Shown one piece after another: positions 26,712 to 35,497 of a DNA stretch of 64,000 nt. Position numbers and translations under genes: made by a program. Below the pieces are notes generated by a model that was given only the letters and a program-made list of their open reading frames with translations, was not told where the DNA came from and did no database searches. Source of the stretch: Planctomycetota bacterium (lineage in GTDB: Bacteria > Planctomycetota > UBA8108 > JACQVS01); assembly GCA_028280485.1 (NCBI GenBank), contig JANQLS010000192.1, positions 1 through 64,000 of the forward strand. The letters are read 5' to 3'. The stretch's first letter is position 1. The number at the start of each line of letters is the position of its first letter.

Positions 26712-27946
26712 TCCGACACAAACTTCATCAATAAGCCACACAACCACGCGCAATAAGTCCCTAAGACGTATCCGAATACTGCGAGCAAGACTCCGACTGG
26801 AGCTAAGGCCGGATGGAAAACAGAAGCAACAATTGGAGCTGAAGCCGCCCCACCCACATTCGCTTGACTCCCGACAGCCATTAAAAACAGAGGGGCTCTT
26901 ATTAGATAGGCAACGATCAACATTAATGCTGCATGAAATAAGATCCAGGTTAAGCCTATTACAAAGAGTTGAGGATGTTCAAAAATAGACATCAGATTGA
27001 CTTTCAATCCAATGGTTGCAATTAATATGTAGAGGAACACGGAACCAAATCTAGAAGCCCCAACTCCTTCTAATTTACGGGCAGGAGTAAATGATAAAAC
27101 GAGTCCAATCGTAGTTGCCGTAATTACAATCCAGAAGAACGAGCTAGTTAGGCTGTATTTTTTTAGCTCAGGGGCGTGGGTTTCAATGATAGGAACAATT
27201 CCGTCTGCAGCGAAATGGGCAATGGCAGTTGCTCCAAACCCAAAAGCCAATAGGGTAAAAGTGTCATGAGTTTTTGGAATTCGCATAACCTCTTTTTGAT
27301 ATTTCTCAATCTTTTCTTTAACCTCCTGAATTGCGCTGGTATCCGCCCGAAAGAGGCTATCAAACTTAGTAGCTTTATTTGCCAAAATCAACAGCACGGC
27401 CATCCATAAACTGGCGATGATGATATCCACAGTGACAAAGGCGCTAAAAAAATCTGTACCCACTTCAAAAACTTCCTTCATTGCTGCCTGATTGGCTCCG
27501 CCACCAATCCAACTTCCAGCCACTGTCGACAAACCTCTCCAAGTGGCCTGCGATCCTTCAGAAGTAATCCATCCTGGGGCCACAGTATGGTAGAACCAGA
27601 GAGTTAACGGGCCTCCTAGTAACACACCAGCAGTACCCGTAAAAAACATGATTAGTGCTTTGGGACCTAAGCGAAGAATTTCCTTTAAATCAACACTGAT
27701 AGTTAAATAAACGAGACTCGCGGGAAGCAAATACCGCGATGCCATAAAGTAAAGATTAGATTTCTTTGCATCGACTAATTCGGTCATCGTCAAGAGCGAA
27801 GGCAGCAAATAGCACAAAAGAAGGCTCGGCACGAAAGTATAAAAACGCCGCCAAAAGATATGCGTCGAGGCATTCGTCACAAAAACAAAAGCTAAGATGG
27901 CGATAAGAAAGCCAAGAATAACTGCGTCGTTAGTAATAGGAAGCAA
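26708..27946 (-). CDS. DUF819-family integral membrane protein, possible transporter (412 aa)
   Basis: The protein has about ten hydrophobic segments and the sequence GSWIGGGANQAAMKEVF, a landmark of the DUF819 (YjcL-like) family, which is thought to include anion or organic-acid transporters. The N-terminus ILGFLIAILAFVFVTN is the first helix. The start is TTG at 27946 with GGTAGGG upstream; the frame has no ATG before it. Full length. The stop codon TAG is supplied by the CTAC end of a repeat (26708-26711). Substrate unknown. Confidence 0.8.
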   Translation of the reverse strand: MLPITNDAVILGFLIAILAFVFVTNASTHIFWRRFYTFVPSLLLCYLLPSLLTMTELVDAKKSNLYFMASRYLLPASLVYLTISVDLKEILRLGPKALIMFFTGTAGVLLGGPLTLWFYHTVAPGWITSEGSQATWRGLSTVAGSWIGGGANQAAMKEVFEVGTDFFSAFVTVDIIIASLWMAVLLILANKATKFDSLFRADTSAIQEVKEKIEKYQKEVMRIPKTHDTFTLLAFGFGATAIAHFAADGIVPIIETHAPELKKYSLTSSFFWIVITATTIGLVLSFTPARKLEGVGASRFGSVFLYILIATIGLKVNLMSIFEHPQLFVIGLTWILFHAALMLIVAYLIRAPLFLMAVGSQANVGGAASAPIVASVFHPALAPVGVLLAVFGYVLGTYCAWLCGLLMKFVSE

Positions 27947-28130
27947 GGTGAACCCTACCTAAAAAATAAGGATGATTTGAAAGAGCCCAAGATTGAGGCA
28001 CAACCTTAGACAAAGTAACACATACAGTTAGAGAGATCATCGAATAGGATCCAGAAATTTTCTTATCGACTGCTAAGATTGAACTTACTCACTCAATAGG
28101 AATTCTTGTTAGCAGCATCCTCTCTCAATC

Positions 28131-28718
28131 ATGATCTCGAAAATCCCTTCCGGATACTTCCCTCCTACAATCCATGCTTACGGTTCTTGCTTTCCTTACT
28201 CTCGGTCAGCAACCCGTTCCCTCAAAATTCAAGAGTTGAAGAATTCACACCATCTCGATGAGCAAGACCTTCACCGACGTCTTCAATGGTGCTGGGAGAT
28301 GGGGTCCAAACGCCTACCTGATTTTTTCAATATCTTACTTGGGATTGAAACCTTCCGAATATACCAACACTTCGGCTTCAAAAATATTGCTCACTACCTT
28401 TTGGAGACTCTAGGGTGCTCTTACTTTCACGTACAAGAACTTTTGAGAGTCGCCCACGCGATTCGACATTTACCTCTCTGTCAATCTGCGTGCCTTGAAG
28501 AAAAAATAACCCTTCCTCAACTCCTGGAAATCACCAAAGTAGCAACCCCCGATTCCGAAGCCTTTTGGATTTCAAAATGTCAAAATCTACCTCTTTCGGA
28601 TCTTCAATTTGAAGTTAGACGCGATTTTCTACTCAACCTTCCCCGAAATGAAAATCACTTATTTTTTACCCACTCTGGTGGACATCGCAGCCTCCTACCA
28701 AAAAATCTTTATGCCTAA
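28131..28718 (+). CDS. DUF222-like N-terminal domain of HNH-endonuclease-type proteins, without the HNH part (195 aa)
   Basis: The central helices read GIETFRIYQHFGFKNIAHYL, VQELLRVAHAIRHLPLCQ, KITLPQLLEITKVATPDSE and SDLQFEVRR. This succession (small-residue helix, LP turn, T-helix, L..E...R) is characteristic of the helical N-terminal region that precedes HNH nuclease domains in many genomes. The expected C-terminal HNH nuclease, including its zinc cysteines, is missing: the frame ends in HRSLLPKNLYA. It may be a truncated remnant or a short stand-alone regulator. AT-rich leader, no convincing Shine-Dalgarno. Family call moderate. Confidence 0.55.
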   Translation: MISKIPSGYFPPTIHAYGSCFPYSRSATRSLKIQELKNSHHLDEQDLHRRLQWCWEMGSKRLPDFFNILLGIETFRIYQHFGFKNIAHYLLETLGCSYFHVQELLRVAHAIRHLPLCQSACLEEKITLPQLLEITKVATPDSEAFWISKCQNLPLSDLQFEVRRDFLLNLPRNENHLFFTHSGGHRSLLPKNLYA

Positions 28719-28807
28719 GTTGAGGCTTTAAGATTCCATCCCCTTGAATCGACTCTCCCGAATACCTATCCTTTATCTATTCAATTCATTAAGGGAGGGT
28801 CAAAATT

Positions 28808-28921
28808 ATGCTTCAATTCTTATCTTCATTCTTGGATTCTAAAAATTTCGCTCTCGCGGCTAAAGCCAGAGGAATCGGAAAACTTTCCAAGCTGCGATGG
28901 AAGGTGAAGCCTGGGCAATAG
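28808..28921 (+). CDS. Micro-ORF (37 aa) with strong ribosome-binding site
   Basis: GGGAGGG lies 8 nt before the ATG, a far better site than most in this window. The peptide is basic and amphipathic (LQFLSSFLDSKNFALAAKAR), ending KVKPGQ. It overlaps another 31-aa frame by 25 nt. The two could be one short gene broken by a frameshift. Not assignable to a family. Confidence 0.4.
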   Translation: MLQFLSSFLDSKNFALAAKARGIGKLSKLRWKVKPGQ

Positions 28922-28992
28922 CTATTTTGGTAGTCATCGCTTTGATCGTCATTGGGGTAATTATCTATAAACTTAAAGATCGAACTATTTAA
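28897..28992 (+). CDS. Micro-ORF (31 aa), single transmembrane helix
   Basis: The ATG is inside the end of the preceding micro-ORF in a different frame. The peptide begins MEGEAWAI, has a continuous hydrophobic run of about 16 residues (AILVVIALIVIGVIIY) and ends KLKDRTI, so it has the form of a small membrane peptide. Continuing the upstream frame through a shift near GGAAAACTTTCC would give one ~60-residue protein with an amphipathic head and a transmembrane tail. Small membrane peptides of this size are often toxins, holin-like or complex subunits; none can be named. Confidence 0.4.
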   Translation: MEGEAWAIAILVVIALIVIGVIIYKLKDRTI

Positions 28993-29053
28993 TTCGATTC
29001 CCTCACTTCACTAAAAACAAGTCACTGCTCAGCGCCTAATTTTGGAGATCTCC

Positions 29054-30820
29054 ATGCTCACGAAATTGAGTCATCACTTTTGGTTACTTTTAATCAATGC
29101 CAGCTTACTTATTGTTTTAGGTTGCACTACCACTCACGCTCAAAACGAAAGCAAGGGCTTGCCCCCAACTTTCGGTGAAGTCGATCAAGCGAGAAGTGAA
29201 CTTGAAAACTTAGTCAGCCGATTTCATTCCGATCGACGGCTCTTCAATCGTTTTTACACCAGGCCTCGCTCAAGTGCAGAAAAGCAAAAATTCGTTGAGT
29301 TTCTCAAGGGGTGGATGAAAACCCTCGAGTCTTCTGATTTCGATAAATTAAGCCGCGATGGGCAAAACGATTACATCCTTTTGAAGAATCAAATCGGGCG
29401 TGAGTTAGAACAATCTCTCTTCGATTCCAAAGTTGATCAAGAAATTGCTAACTTAGTGAGTTTCCAAAGTACTATCTATAAACTTCGCGCCGATCGAAGA
29501 ACGGTTGAGGAAATCAAAGGGGAAAAAATTGCGACCATCCTTTCCAACTTAGTTAAAGAAATTAAGAAGATTCGGGAATCTATCAAGCCCAAAGAAGTTT
29601 CAAAAGTAGTTGGAAATCAAGCCGCTCGAAGAGTCGATGCCTTGAAGGGAGTGCTTTGGGAATGGTATTCCTTTTACAACGGCTACGATCCTCTCTTCAC
29701 TTGGTGGGCAAAAAAGCCCTACGAACAAGTCAGTAAAGAGTTAGGAGATTACGCTTCTTGGATCCGAAAAGAGATCATCGGTCAGAAAAATGGAGAAGAC
29801 CCCATCATCGGTCAACCCTTGGGGGAAGAGGCCTTACTTAAAGAAATCTCACGAGAGTTCATCAACTACACCCCCGCTCAATTGGTGAAGATCGCTGAGA
29901 AAGAATTCGACTGGTGTGATCGCGAAATGCTTCGTGCTTCCCGTGAACTCGGCTTCGGTGAGGATTGGCGTAAAGCCATGGATCACGTCAAAGGCTTACA
30001 CGTTCAACCCGGTGAACAACCTGATCTCATTAAAAAGCTAGCTCACGAAGCCGTCGATTTTTTAGAAGAGCGAGATCTTTTAACGATCCCTGAACTCTGT
30101 AAGCAAAGTTGGCGAGTCAAGATGATGTCTCCTCAAAGACAAAAAGTGAACCCTTACTTTACGGGTGGAGAAGTCATCACCGTCTCCTTTCCTACAGACA
30201 CTATGGAACACGCTGATAAGTTGATGAGTTTGAGAGGCAATAATATTCATTTCTCTCGCGCGACGGTTCATCACGAATTGATCCCTGGTCATCATCTGCA
30301 ACTCTTTATGACCGAACGTTACATGCCCTATAGAGGTCTCTTTCGAACCCCATTCTGGGTTGAAGGCTGGGCTCTCTACTGGGAAATGCTTCTGTGGGAT
30401 TTGAATTTCCAACGTTCACCTGAAGATCGAGTGGGAATGCTCTTTTGGCGTCGCCATCGCTGCGCCCGAATCATCTTCAGCTTGAACTATCATTTGAAAC
30501 GTTGGTCTGCCCAAGAATGCATCGAATTCTTGATCGAACGAGTCGGGCACGAACGCAACAACGCGACGGCCGAAGTTCGACGTTCCGTCATCGGTGGTTA
30601 CAGTCCTCTTTATCAAGCTGCTTATATGTTGGGCGGCTTGCAAATTCGATCACTCTACAAAGAGCTAGTTGAAACGGGAAAAATAAAGGCGAGAGACTTC
30701 CACGATGCAATTCTTAAGGAAAACTCCATTCCCATCGAGCTCATCGGCGCAAAACTTAAGAACTTGCCCCTGAGCCGAGAGTTCAAAAGTACGTGGAAGT
30801 TTTATGGGGATGTAAAGTAG
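29054..30820 (+). CDS. DUF885-family lipoprotein, putative zinc peptidase (588 aa)
   Basis: I chose ATG 29054 (MLTKLSHHFWLLLIN) because GGAG lies 6 nt before it; an in-frame TTG at 29042 is weaker. The lipobox LIVLGC is followed by TTTHAQ, so it should be a lipoprotein. The catalytic-looking motif is VHHELIPGHHLQ with FWVEGWALYWE some 35 residues later, which fits a zinc-dependent metallopeptidase-like site of the DUF885 family. It is full length for the family (about 580-600). Members are mostly uncharacterised and extracytoplasmic. The stop TAG lies within a GTAG that begins a BIME-like repeat. Confidence 0.82.
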   Translation: MLTKLSHHFWLLLINASLLIVLGCTTTHAQNESKGLPPTFGEVDQARSELENLVSRFHSDRRLFNRFYTRPRSSAEKQKFVEFLKGWMKTLESSDFDKLSRDGQNDYILLKNQIGRELEQSLFDSKVDQEIANLVSFQSTIYKLRADRRTVEEIKGEKIATILSNLVKEIKKIRESIKPKEVSKVVGNQAARRVDALKGVLWEWYSFYNGYDPLFTWWAKKPYEQVSKELGDYASWIRKEIIGQKNGEDPIIGQPLGEEALLKEISREFINYTPAQLVKIAEKEFDWCDREMLRASRELGFGEDWRKAMDHVKGLHVQPGEQPDLIKKLAHEAVDFLEERDLLTIPELCKQSWRVKMMSPQRQKVNPYFTGGEVITVSFPTDTMEHADKLMSLRGNNIHFSRATVHHELIPGHHLQLFMTERYMPYRGLFRTPFWVEGWALYWEMLLWDLNFQRSPEDRVGMLFWRRHRCARIIFSLNYHLKRWSAQECIEFLIERVGHERNNATAEVRRSVIGGYSPLYQAAYMLGGLQIRSLYKELVETGKIKARDFHDAILKENSIPIELIGAKLKNLPLSREFKSTWKFYGDVK

Positions 30821-31054
30821 TTCGCAGGCTCCGCCTGCGGCCTTCCTCACCGAGCCCATTCACTTTGGATCTTTATTCGTTATAAGTTATCGTAACGACA
30901 GTAGTCGTCTCGCTCCGCGAGGCGATTTACAGATTCGGGATTTAGATAATTGAACTCAAGAGGGCTTGAACGAGTTAACTCCTTTAGGTGTGGGGTTCTG
31001 ATCTATATCGATTGAGTTTCCCAGGGAGGGCCGCACGCGGAGCGTGCGGACTAC
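30817..31054. repeat. 238-bp BIME-like element with three GTAG-hairpins
   Basis: Left: GTAG (30817-30820, the gene's stop) then CGCAGGC/GCCTGCG. Middle: GTAG (30901-30904) then CTCGC/GCGAG within TCGTCTCGC...GCGAGGCGA. Right: CCGCACGC/GCGTGCGG then CTAC (31051-31054). The same three-module order, with diverged spacers, recurs at 41203-41465. It occupies most of the 404-bp gap between 30820 and 31225; no gene is seen in the remainder. Confidence 0.8.
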
Positions 31055-31160
31055 AAGCGATTTATAGCATAGAAATTCATGACGAAAGTTCGGGAAGACC
31101 TGAAGCCATGACTCGACCATGCCCAATGGAATAATAAGGGCATACGATCGTCGTTAGGAA

Positions 31161-31228
31161 CCGCCCCGCGGGGCGGGGCGACTACTATGGCCGCACACAG
31201 CGTGTGTGGACTACATTGCGCGGCCTAC
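31161..31228. repeat. Three further CTAC-facing GTAG modules at the 3' end of the histidine kinase gene
   Basis: Read on the minus strand, GTAG (31228-31225) supplies the stop of the kinase gene. Next, GTAG (31214-31211) is followed by CCACACAC/GTGTGCGG, and GTAG (31185-31182) is followed by a GC-only hairpin CCGCCCC/GGGGCGG. All are oriented away from the gene. Confidence 0.65.
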
Positions 31229-33126
31229 GCTCTCGGCAGATACAGCGTAAACTCCGCCCCGTCCTCTGAATTTTGAGTGAGCTTTAAGTCGCCACCCATG
31301 GTTCGAGCTAATCGATGGCTTAGGGCTAAGCCAAGGCCCACCCCGGGAGCAGACCGAGCTGCTTCTGGAGCTGATTTACTGAAAGGCTTAAAAAGTTTTT
31401 TGAGCATGGCCTCACTTAAGCCGGGACCGTGGTCTCGCACTTTAACCTCAACTTGAGAAGATCCCACGTGAGCACTCAGATGGATTCTGGTGTCTTCAGA
31501 ATTAGCTGAATACTTGCAGGCGTTGTCGACCAGGTTCAGTAAGATTTGTTCGACCGTAGAGGCATCGATACGAACACAAGTTTCACGGGCTTTTGCATCT
31601 TGCTCCGGGTCTTCAGTCCCTAACTCTAATGAAAAGTTAACTTGCTCGGTACGGTTCGCTAATCGATCCTGAACTCGATCGAAGAACTCTCCCATGGAAA
31701 CCACTTCCAGGCGATCAGCATCGTTGTTTTTCTCCAGACGGGCAAAGGCTAAAACATTTTCTACCATGTGCCCTAGGCGATCGGCTTCCGTTTGAAGAGT
31801 GCTGAGATACTTGTCTCTCTTCTCTTCATCCCGAACCATGCCTTTTCGGAGCATTTCAGTGTACATTTTAAAAGTTGTTAAGGGCGTTCTCAGCTCATGA
31901 GTCACCGCCGAAACAAACGTTGCTCGCCTTTCTGATAATTGAACCACTCCCGCCAGTAGTAGTGCCACCGCGATCACGGCAATTCCACCACAAGCCCAGG
32001 CGACTCCTAAGGGGATCCGCACGGACCACAAAGGTTCAACTTTATACTCGGGCATCGCTCCAGCTTTAAATTCAATAGGAAGCGAAGCTAACATCCGAGC
32101 CGGGAGCTCTCCCTCCATATCAAAAACGGGCTTCAAAGAACAACTGGGTAGAAGACTGGTCGTCTCATGAAGGAGTTCTTTTTCGAGATGCCTCCAATCG
32201 ATCCAACATCCTTGAATGTAATCTTTACCTACCATATTGACCCTTCGGGCTAAGATCAATTCTTCTCCCACCCAAATGGGTAACATGGCATTTTCGATAA
32301 AACTTTCCTCAGGGATAAAGTCCCTGCAGAACATCATGTTGTGACCGAAAGCTTCAGCTTGTTGATTCGCGATTCGGTTGACGGCTCTACGGCGAGCATT
32401 AAACTCTTGAGAGCCCCTGGCCGTTTGCTTGACGGCTTCAAAAGAAGAAGAGAAATTACCTGGCTTCTTTAATGATTTTGATTGAGTAGAAGATGATGGC
32501 CTAGAAGAGTTCGAGGCAATTTTCTTTTTAAATTGATAATCAGTTGGAAGTTCATCTGCTGTCCATGCTCCACTCACCCCTTCAGCTTGCATCTCACGCT
32601 GATTTCTGGCTTCAGGAATAGCGGCCAGAATATTTTCTCGAGTCAGGAAACTCTTCAGCTTTTGAAGCTTGTAGTTGGCCTTATCAATTTGAGGTTTCTT
32701 GACGTAATCTTGTTCGGCTCGATCCCGCATTGTTCCCACCGGAACCTGCGGGGAAGTGATCTTCCCTTCAGGATCCATTTGAAAGTGAATATGAATATTC
32801 TCGGGTGTAAAGGTGAGAAGTGGAGAAGGAACGACCACTTGACCCGGCTTAATCTCACTGAATAGACGGTTGTAAGCTCGGTTGGTCAGATAGAACGATT
32901 GGTAAATAAAGAAGGGTCTAGAGCTCTCTTCTACGATAATGGGAGCGATCGTAGAATCTAATCGCCATAGCGACAAACGAATCTTTTCTTCGTGATCGGC
33001 CTTAGCCGTGATTTCTGCCGTAGCGCCTTCGAGTTGAAGTGCCATCGAAGAAACCCAAGCCATCGCGGCCCCCACTAACAAAACTGAGAGAATAAAGAGT
33101 GACCAGACTCTCCACGGAGTGTTCAT
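31225..33126 (-). CDS. Sensor histidine kinase (633 aa)
   Basis: TM1 at residues 8-30, a large extracytoplasmic region (about 30-370) with no recognised domain, TM2 at 371-395, a HisKA box SAVTHELRTPLTTFKMY with phosphoacceptor His410, and HATPase_c with NLVDNACKYSAN, DHGPGL and GVGLGLALS. The ATG overlaps the stop of the response-regulator gene (ATGA), so the pair is coupled. The cytoplasmic part should phosphorylate the adjacent OmpR-type regulator. The serine-rich stretch at about 205-225 (SSRPSSSTQS) is a possible linker. The stop codon lies in a GTAG repeat. Confidence 0.93.
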   Translation of the reverse strand: MNTPWRVWSLFILSVLLVGAAMAWVSSMALQLEGATAEITAKADHEEKIRLSLWRLDSTIAPIIVEESSRPFFIYQSFYLTNRAYNRLFSEIKPGQVVVPSPLLTFTPENIHIHFQMDPEGKITSPQVPVGTMRDRAEQDYVKKPQIDKANYKLQKLKSFLTRENILAAIPEARNQREMQAEGVSGAWTADELPTDYQFKKKIASNSSRPSSSTQSKSLKKPGNFSSSFEAVKQTARGSQEFNARRRAVNRIANQQAEAFGHNMMFCRDFIPEESFIENAMLPIWVGEELILARRVNMVGKDYIQGCWIDWRHLEKELLHETTSLLPSCSLKPVFDMEGELPARMLASLPIEFKAGAMPEYKVEPLWSVRIPLGVAWACGGIAVIAVALLLAGVVQLSERRATFVSAVTHELRTPLTTFKMYTEMLRKGMVRDEEKRDKYLSTLQTEADRLGHMVENVLAFARLEKNNDADRLEVVSMGEFFDRVQDRLANRTEQVNFSLELGTEDPEQDAKARETCVRIDASTVEQILLNLVDNACKYSANSEDTRIHLSAHVGSSQVEVKVRDHGPGLSEAMLKKLFKPFSKSAPEAARSAPGVGLGLALSHRLARTMGGDLKLTQNSEDGAEFTLYLPRA

Positions 33127-33830
33127 GATGCTTCCTCCAGGTGAGAAATCATGTAACCCTTCCCGCGGACCGTCAAAAGAATCTTTTGCGGGCTGGTAGA
33201 GTCTCTCAGTTTTTCTCTTAATCTTGCGATGTGCATGTCGATCGTTCTAGTTTCAACTCGATCCGGATTCACCCGCCAAATGCGCGTGAGAAGTTCTTGC
33301 CGAGAAATCGCCCGCCCTGAGTTTCTAGCTAAATAAATCAGAAGCTCAATCTCTCGTTCAGAGAGTTCGGTTCGCTCACCATCTTCAAACCGTACTTCAC
33401 AGCGTTCGAGATCCACTTCACCATTCGGGATGGTAATCTTCGCGATGTCGTTGGGTCTTTCAGGGGTCCTTCGAAGTACGGCTTCAATTCTGGCTAGTAA
33501 TTCCTGCAAGCTAAACGGCTTGACGATATAGTCATCGGCTCCCAAACGAAGCCCCTGTACTCTTTGGGTCTCTTCTCCCAAAGCCGAGAGAATAATGACC
33601 GGTAATGTTGGTCTTTGTTTTCTGATTTCCTTGAGAATCTCGATGCCACTCCGATTCGGTAAAACGAGATCAAGGAGCACGAGGTCGCATTCACTGGTAA
33701 GTGCGAGCTCGAGCCCCTTGTCTCCATCATCGGAGTAACTCGTCAAGAAACCCTCGAACTCTAAGGCATCGAGGATTCCTTGACGGATCGCAGGATCATC
33801 TTCAACAACTAAAATTGAACGATCTTGCAT
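33123..33830 (-). CDS. OmpR-family response regulator (235 aa)
   Basis: Receiver domain with VVEDDPAI, phosphoacceptor Asp54 in VLLDLVLP and the invariant Lys in DDYIVKPFS; C-terminal winged helix with LSEREIELLIYLARN and DMHIARLREKLRD. I chose ATG 33830 (MQDRSILVV), 12 codons inside the longest frame, because AAAGG lies 8 nt upstream and the receiver begins at once. It starts 29 nt inside the end of the upstream vWA gene, so translation is linked. The downstream kinase overlaps by 4 nt. It probably controls the operon that encodes it, though no binding site is proven. Confidence 0.93.
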   Translation of the reverse strand: MQDRSILVVEDDPAIRQGILDALEFEGFLTSYSDDGDKGLELALTSECDLVLLDLVLPNRSGIEILKEIRKQRPTLPVIILSALGEETQRVQGLRLGADDYIVKPFSLQELLARIEAVLRRTPERPNDIAKITIPNGEVDLERCEVRFEDGERTELSEREIELLIYLARNSGRAISRQELLTRIWRVNPDRVETRTIDMHIARLREKLRDSTSPQKILLTVRGKGYMISHLEEAS

Positions 33831-35466
33831 CAAAAGAGCCTTTCGAAACCGAGGGTTGAGATTCAATAGAGGAAGACTGGCTTGAAGAATTCGACTTTTC
33901 AGTCTTCTCGACCTTCTCTTTAGTCTTCGTTTTTTCTACTTTATCACTTGAGGAAGCTTTGCTTTCTTTTTGTACTTTTGCTTCTGTTGTTTTCTTAGAA
34001 GTTTCTTTTTTTACTGAAGAAGAGTTTTGTACTTGTTTGATAGCTTTTTTCTTGGCCTCAGCCTTTGCTTTGGCCGTAGCTTTTATTTGAGTCTTAACCT
34101 TAGTCAGAGAGATGGCACTCTTTACTACAGCATTGGTTAATTTCTTAGTAGAACTCTGTGAAGAACTACTAACTGGCCCTTGTTCCTTCAATTTTTGCTT
34201 CGGTGGAATCTGGTTTGACGGAACAGCCTCAATGAACTTTTTCTTTTCACTTAATTCTTCACACTCCTTAGCCTTATTTAAATTCTTTTTAATGAATTTA
34301 AAATTTTTCTTCTCACCTTGTTGCTTTAAACACTCTAAAACTGCGACATCCAAGGTGTTCCCAGTGGGTTTTCCTTGTTTGACAAGTTCCTTTTTGACGA
34401 ATACTTCACGCTTTTGATTCAAGTCATGAATCTTCTTTTGAATCGTGCCTCTCTCTTTTTCTTTCTTTTTCAAATAAACCTTCAATTCCTCCTTGGTCAT
34501 CTTTTGGAGTTCTTTGGGAAGTTTTTTCATATCGAAATCTTTGAGATCGATAACTTTTTCATTAAGAGCATCCACGAGGTCCCAGGATGAGTTCTTGTAA
34601 AGAAAAGAGGCCTTACAGGCGGCTCGGCTGACGGCTGATCCACTGCTGTTATTGATGGAGTTTGAATCTTGCACAGATTGACGCAAACTGTTTTTTGCTC
34701 CTAAAGAACCATAAGGAACATAAGTTTTATTTAAGCTGACTCCAAGTTCAGTAATCTCTTTGTCAAAGGGCGAGGGAACATGAGCCACCTTCTGGTTATG
34801 ATTGATCGAAAGAAATCCACCATCTGCTAAAACTGATCCATCTTTCCAATTGGTACTGACACCTTCAGCTTCAGGACCACAGTAAATGGTATTGACGGTA
34901 ACCCCCTTTTGAATCGCTTCGCGACAAGCATCGACATAGTTGACAGTGCCTTGGGTAAAGGGCTCATTCCCGGCGATAAAAATCGTCTTTAGAGCTTTCG
35001 GACTTTCACTCCACTTAAGTTCTCGTGCGGCCGCTTGAATCACTTGACCGCAGTATTCACTTCCACCATTGGTCGTGAGCTTGAAGAGCTCTTCAGAAAT
35101 TCGATCTAAGTCATCGGTCAAGGGAGCGATTTGACGCAAGTAGCCTTGCTCCTGAGGAATCGAACTCTTACCATATTCGTAAAGAGCTACTTGTACTTGA
35201 GGACGCTCCCCTTCTTGTTCACTAAAAGCAAATTCGTTCACGATCTTCCAAAGCTCACCTTTAGCTTGATCGATGAGGCCGGACATACTCCCACTGGTAT
35301 CCAACAGCAATGCTAACTGTACTAAGGGTTTAATTTTGTTAACGGCCTTAGAATCTTTATCTACTTTCTTAACGGGAGCTTGTTCCACGGATTTCTCTTC
35401 ACTCGTAACGATGGAGACAAAGAATACGCAGACAAGTATGAAGGCGAGAGAGTTAAAAATTTTCAT
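33802..35466 (-). CDS. Secreted von Willebrand factor A-domain protein with low-complexity tail (554 aa)
   Basis: I chose ATG 35466 (MKIFNSLAFILVCVFFVSIV, signal peptide) rather than the longest frame, whose first 44 residues look untranslated; AAAGGA lies 7 nt before it. The vWA domain is at about 55-265 with the MIDAS motif DTSGSMSG. A coiled-coil-like region (KKLPKELQKMTKEELKVYLKK) follows. The C-terminal ~120 residues are lysine/serine-rich with KAKAEAKKKA and SSSQSS runs, probably disordered. It is second in the operon 35498 > 33802 > 33123 > 31225, and overlaps the response regulator by 29 nt. Likely a periplasmic or surface metal-dependent binding protein. Confidence 0.85.
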   Translation of the reverse strand: MKIFNSLAFILVCVFFVSIVTSEEKSVEQAPVKKVDKDSKAVNKIKPLVQLALLLDTSGSMSGLIDQAKGELWKIVNEFAFSEQEGERPQVQVALYEYGKSSIPQEQGYLRQIAPLTDDLDRISEELFKLTTNGGSEYCGQVIQAAARELKWSESPKALKTIFIAGNEPFTQGTVNYVDACREAIQKGVTVNTIYCGPEAEGVSTNWKDGSVLADGGFLSINHNQKVAHVPSPFDKEITELGVSLNKTYVPYGSLGAKNSLRQSVQDSNSINNSSGSAVSRAACKASFLYKNSSWDLVDALNEKVIDLKDFDMKKLPKELQKMTKEELKVYLKKKEKERGTIQKKIHDLNQKREVFVKKELVKQGKPTGNTLDVAVLECLKQQGEKKNFKFIKKNLNKAKECEELSEKKKFIEAVPSNQIPPKQKLKEQGPVSSSSQSSTKKLTNAVVKSAISLTKVKTQIKATAKAKAEAKKKAIKQVQNSSSVKKETSKKTTEAKVQKESKASSSDKVEKTKTKEKVEKTEKSNSSSQSSSIESQPSVSKGSFDARSFNFSC

Positions 35467-35497
35467 GGGAGGTCCTTTCAAAAAGTTTATAAAACGA

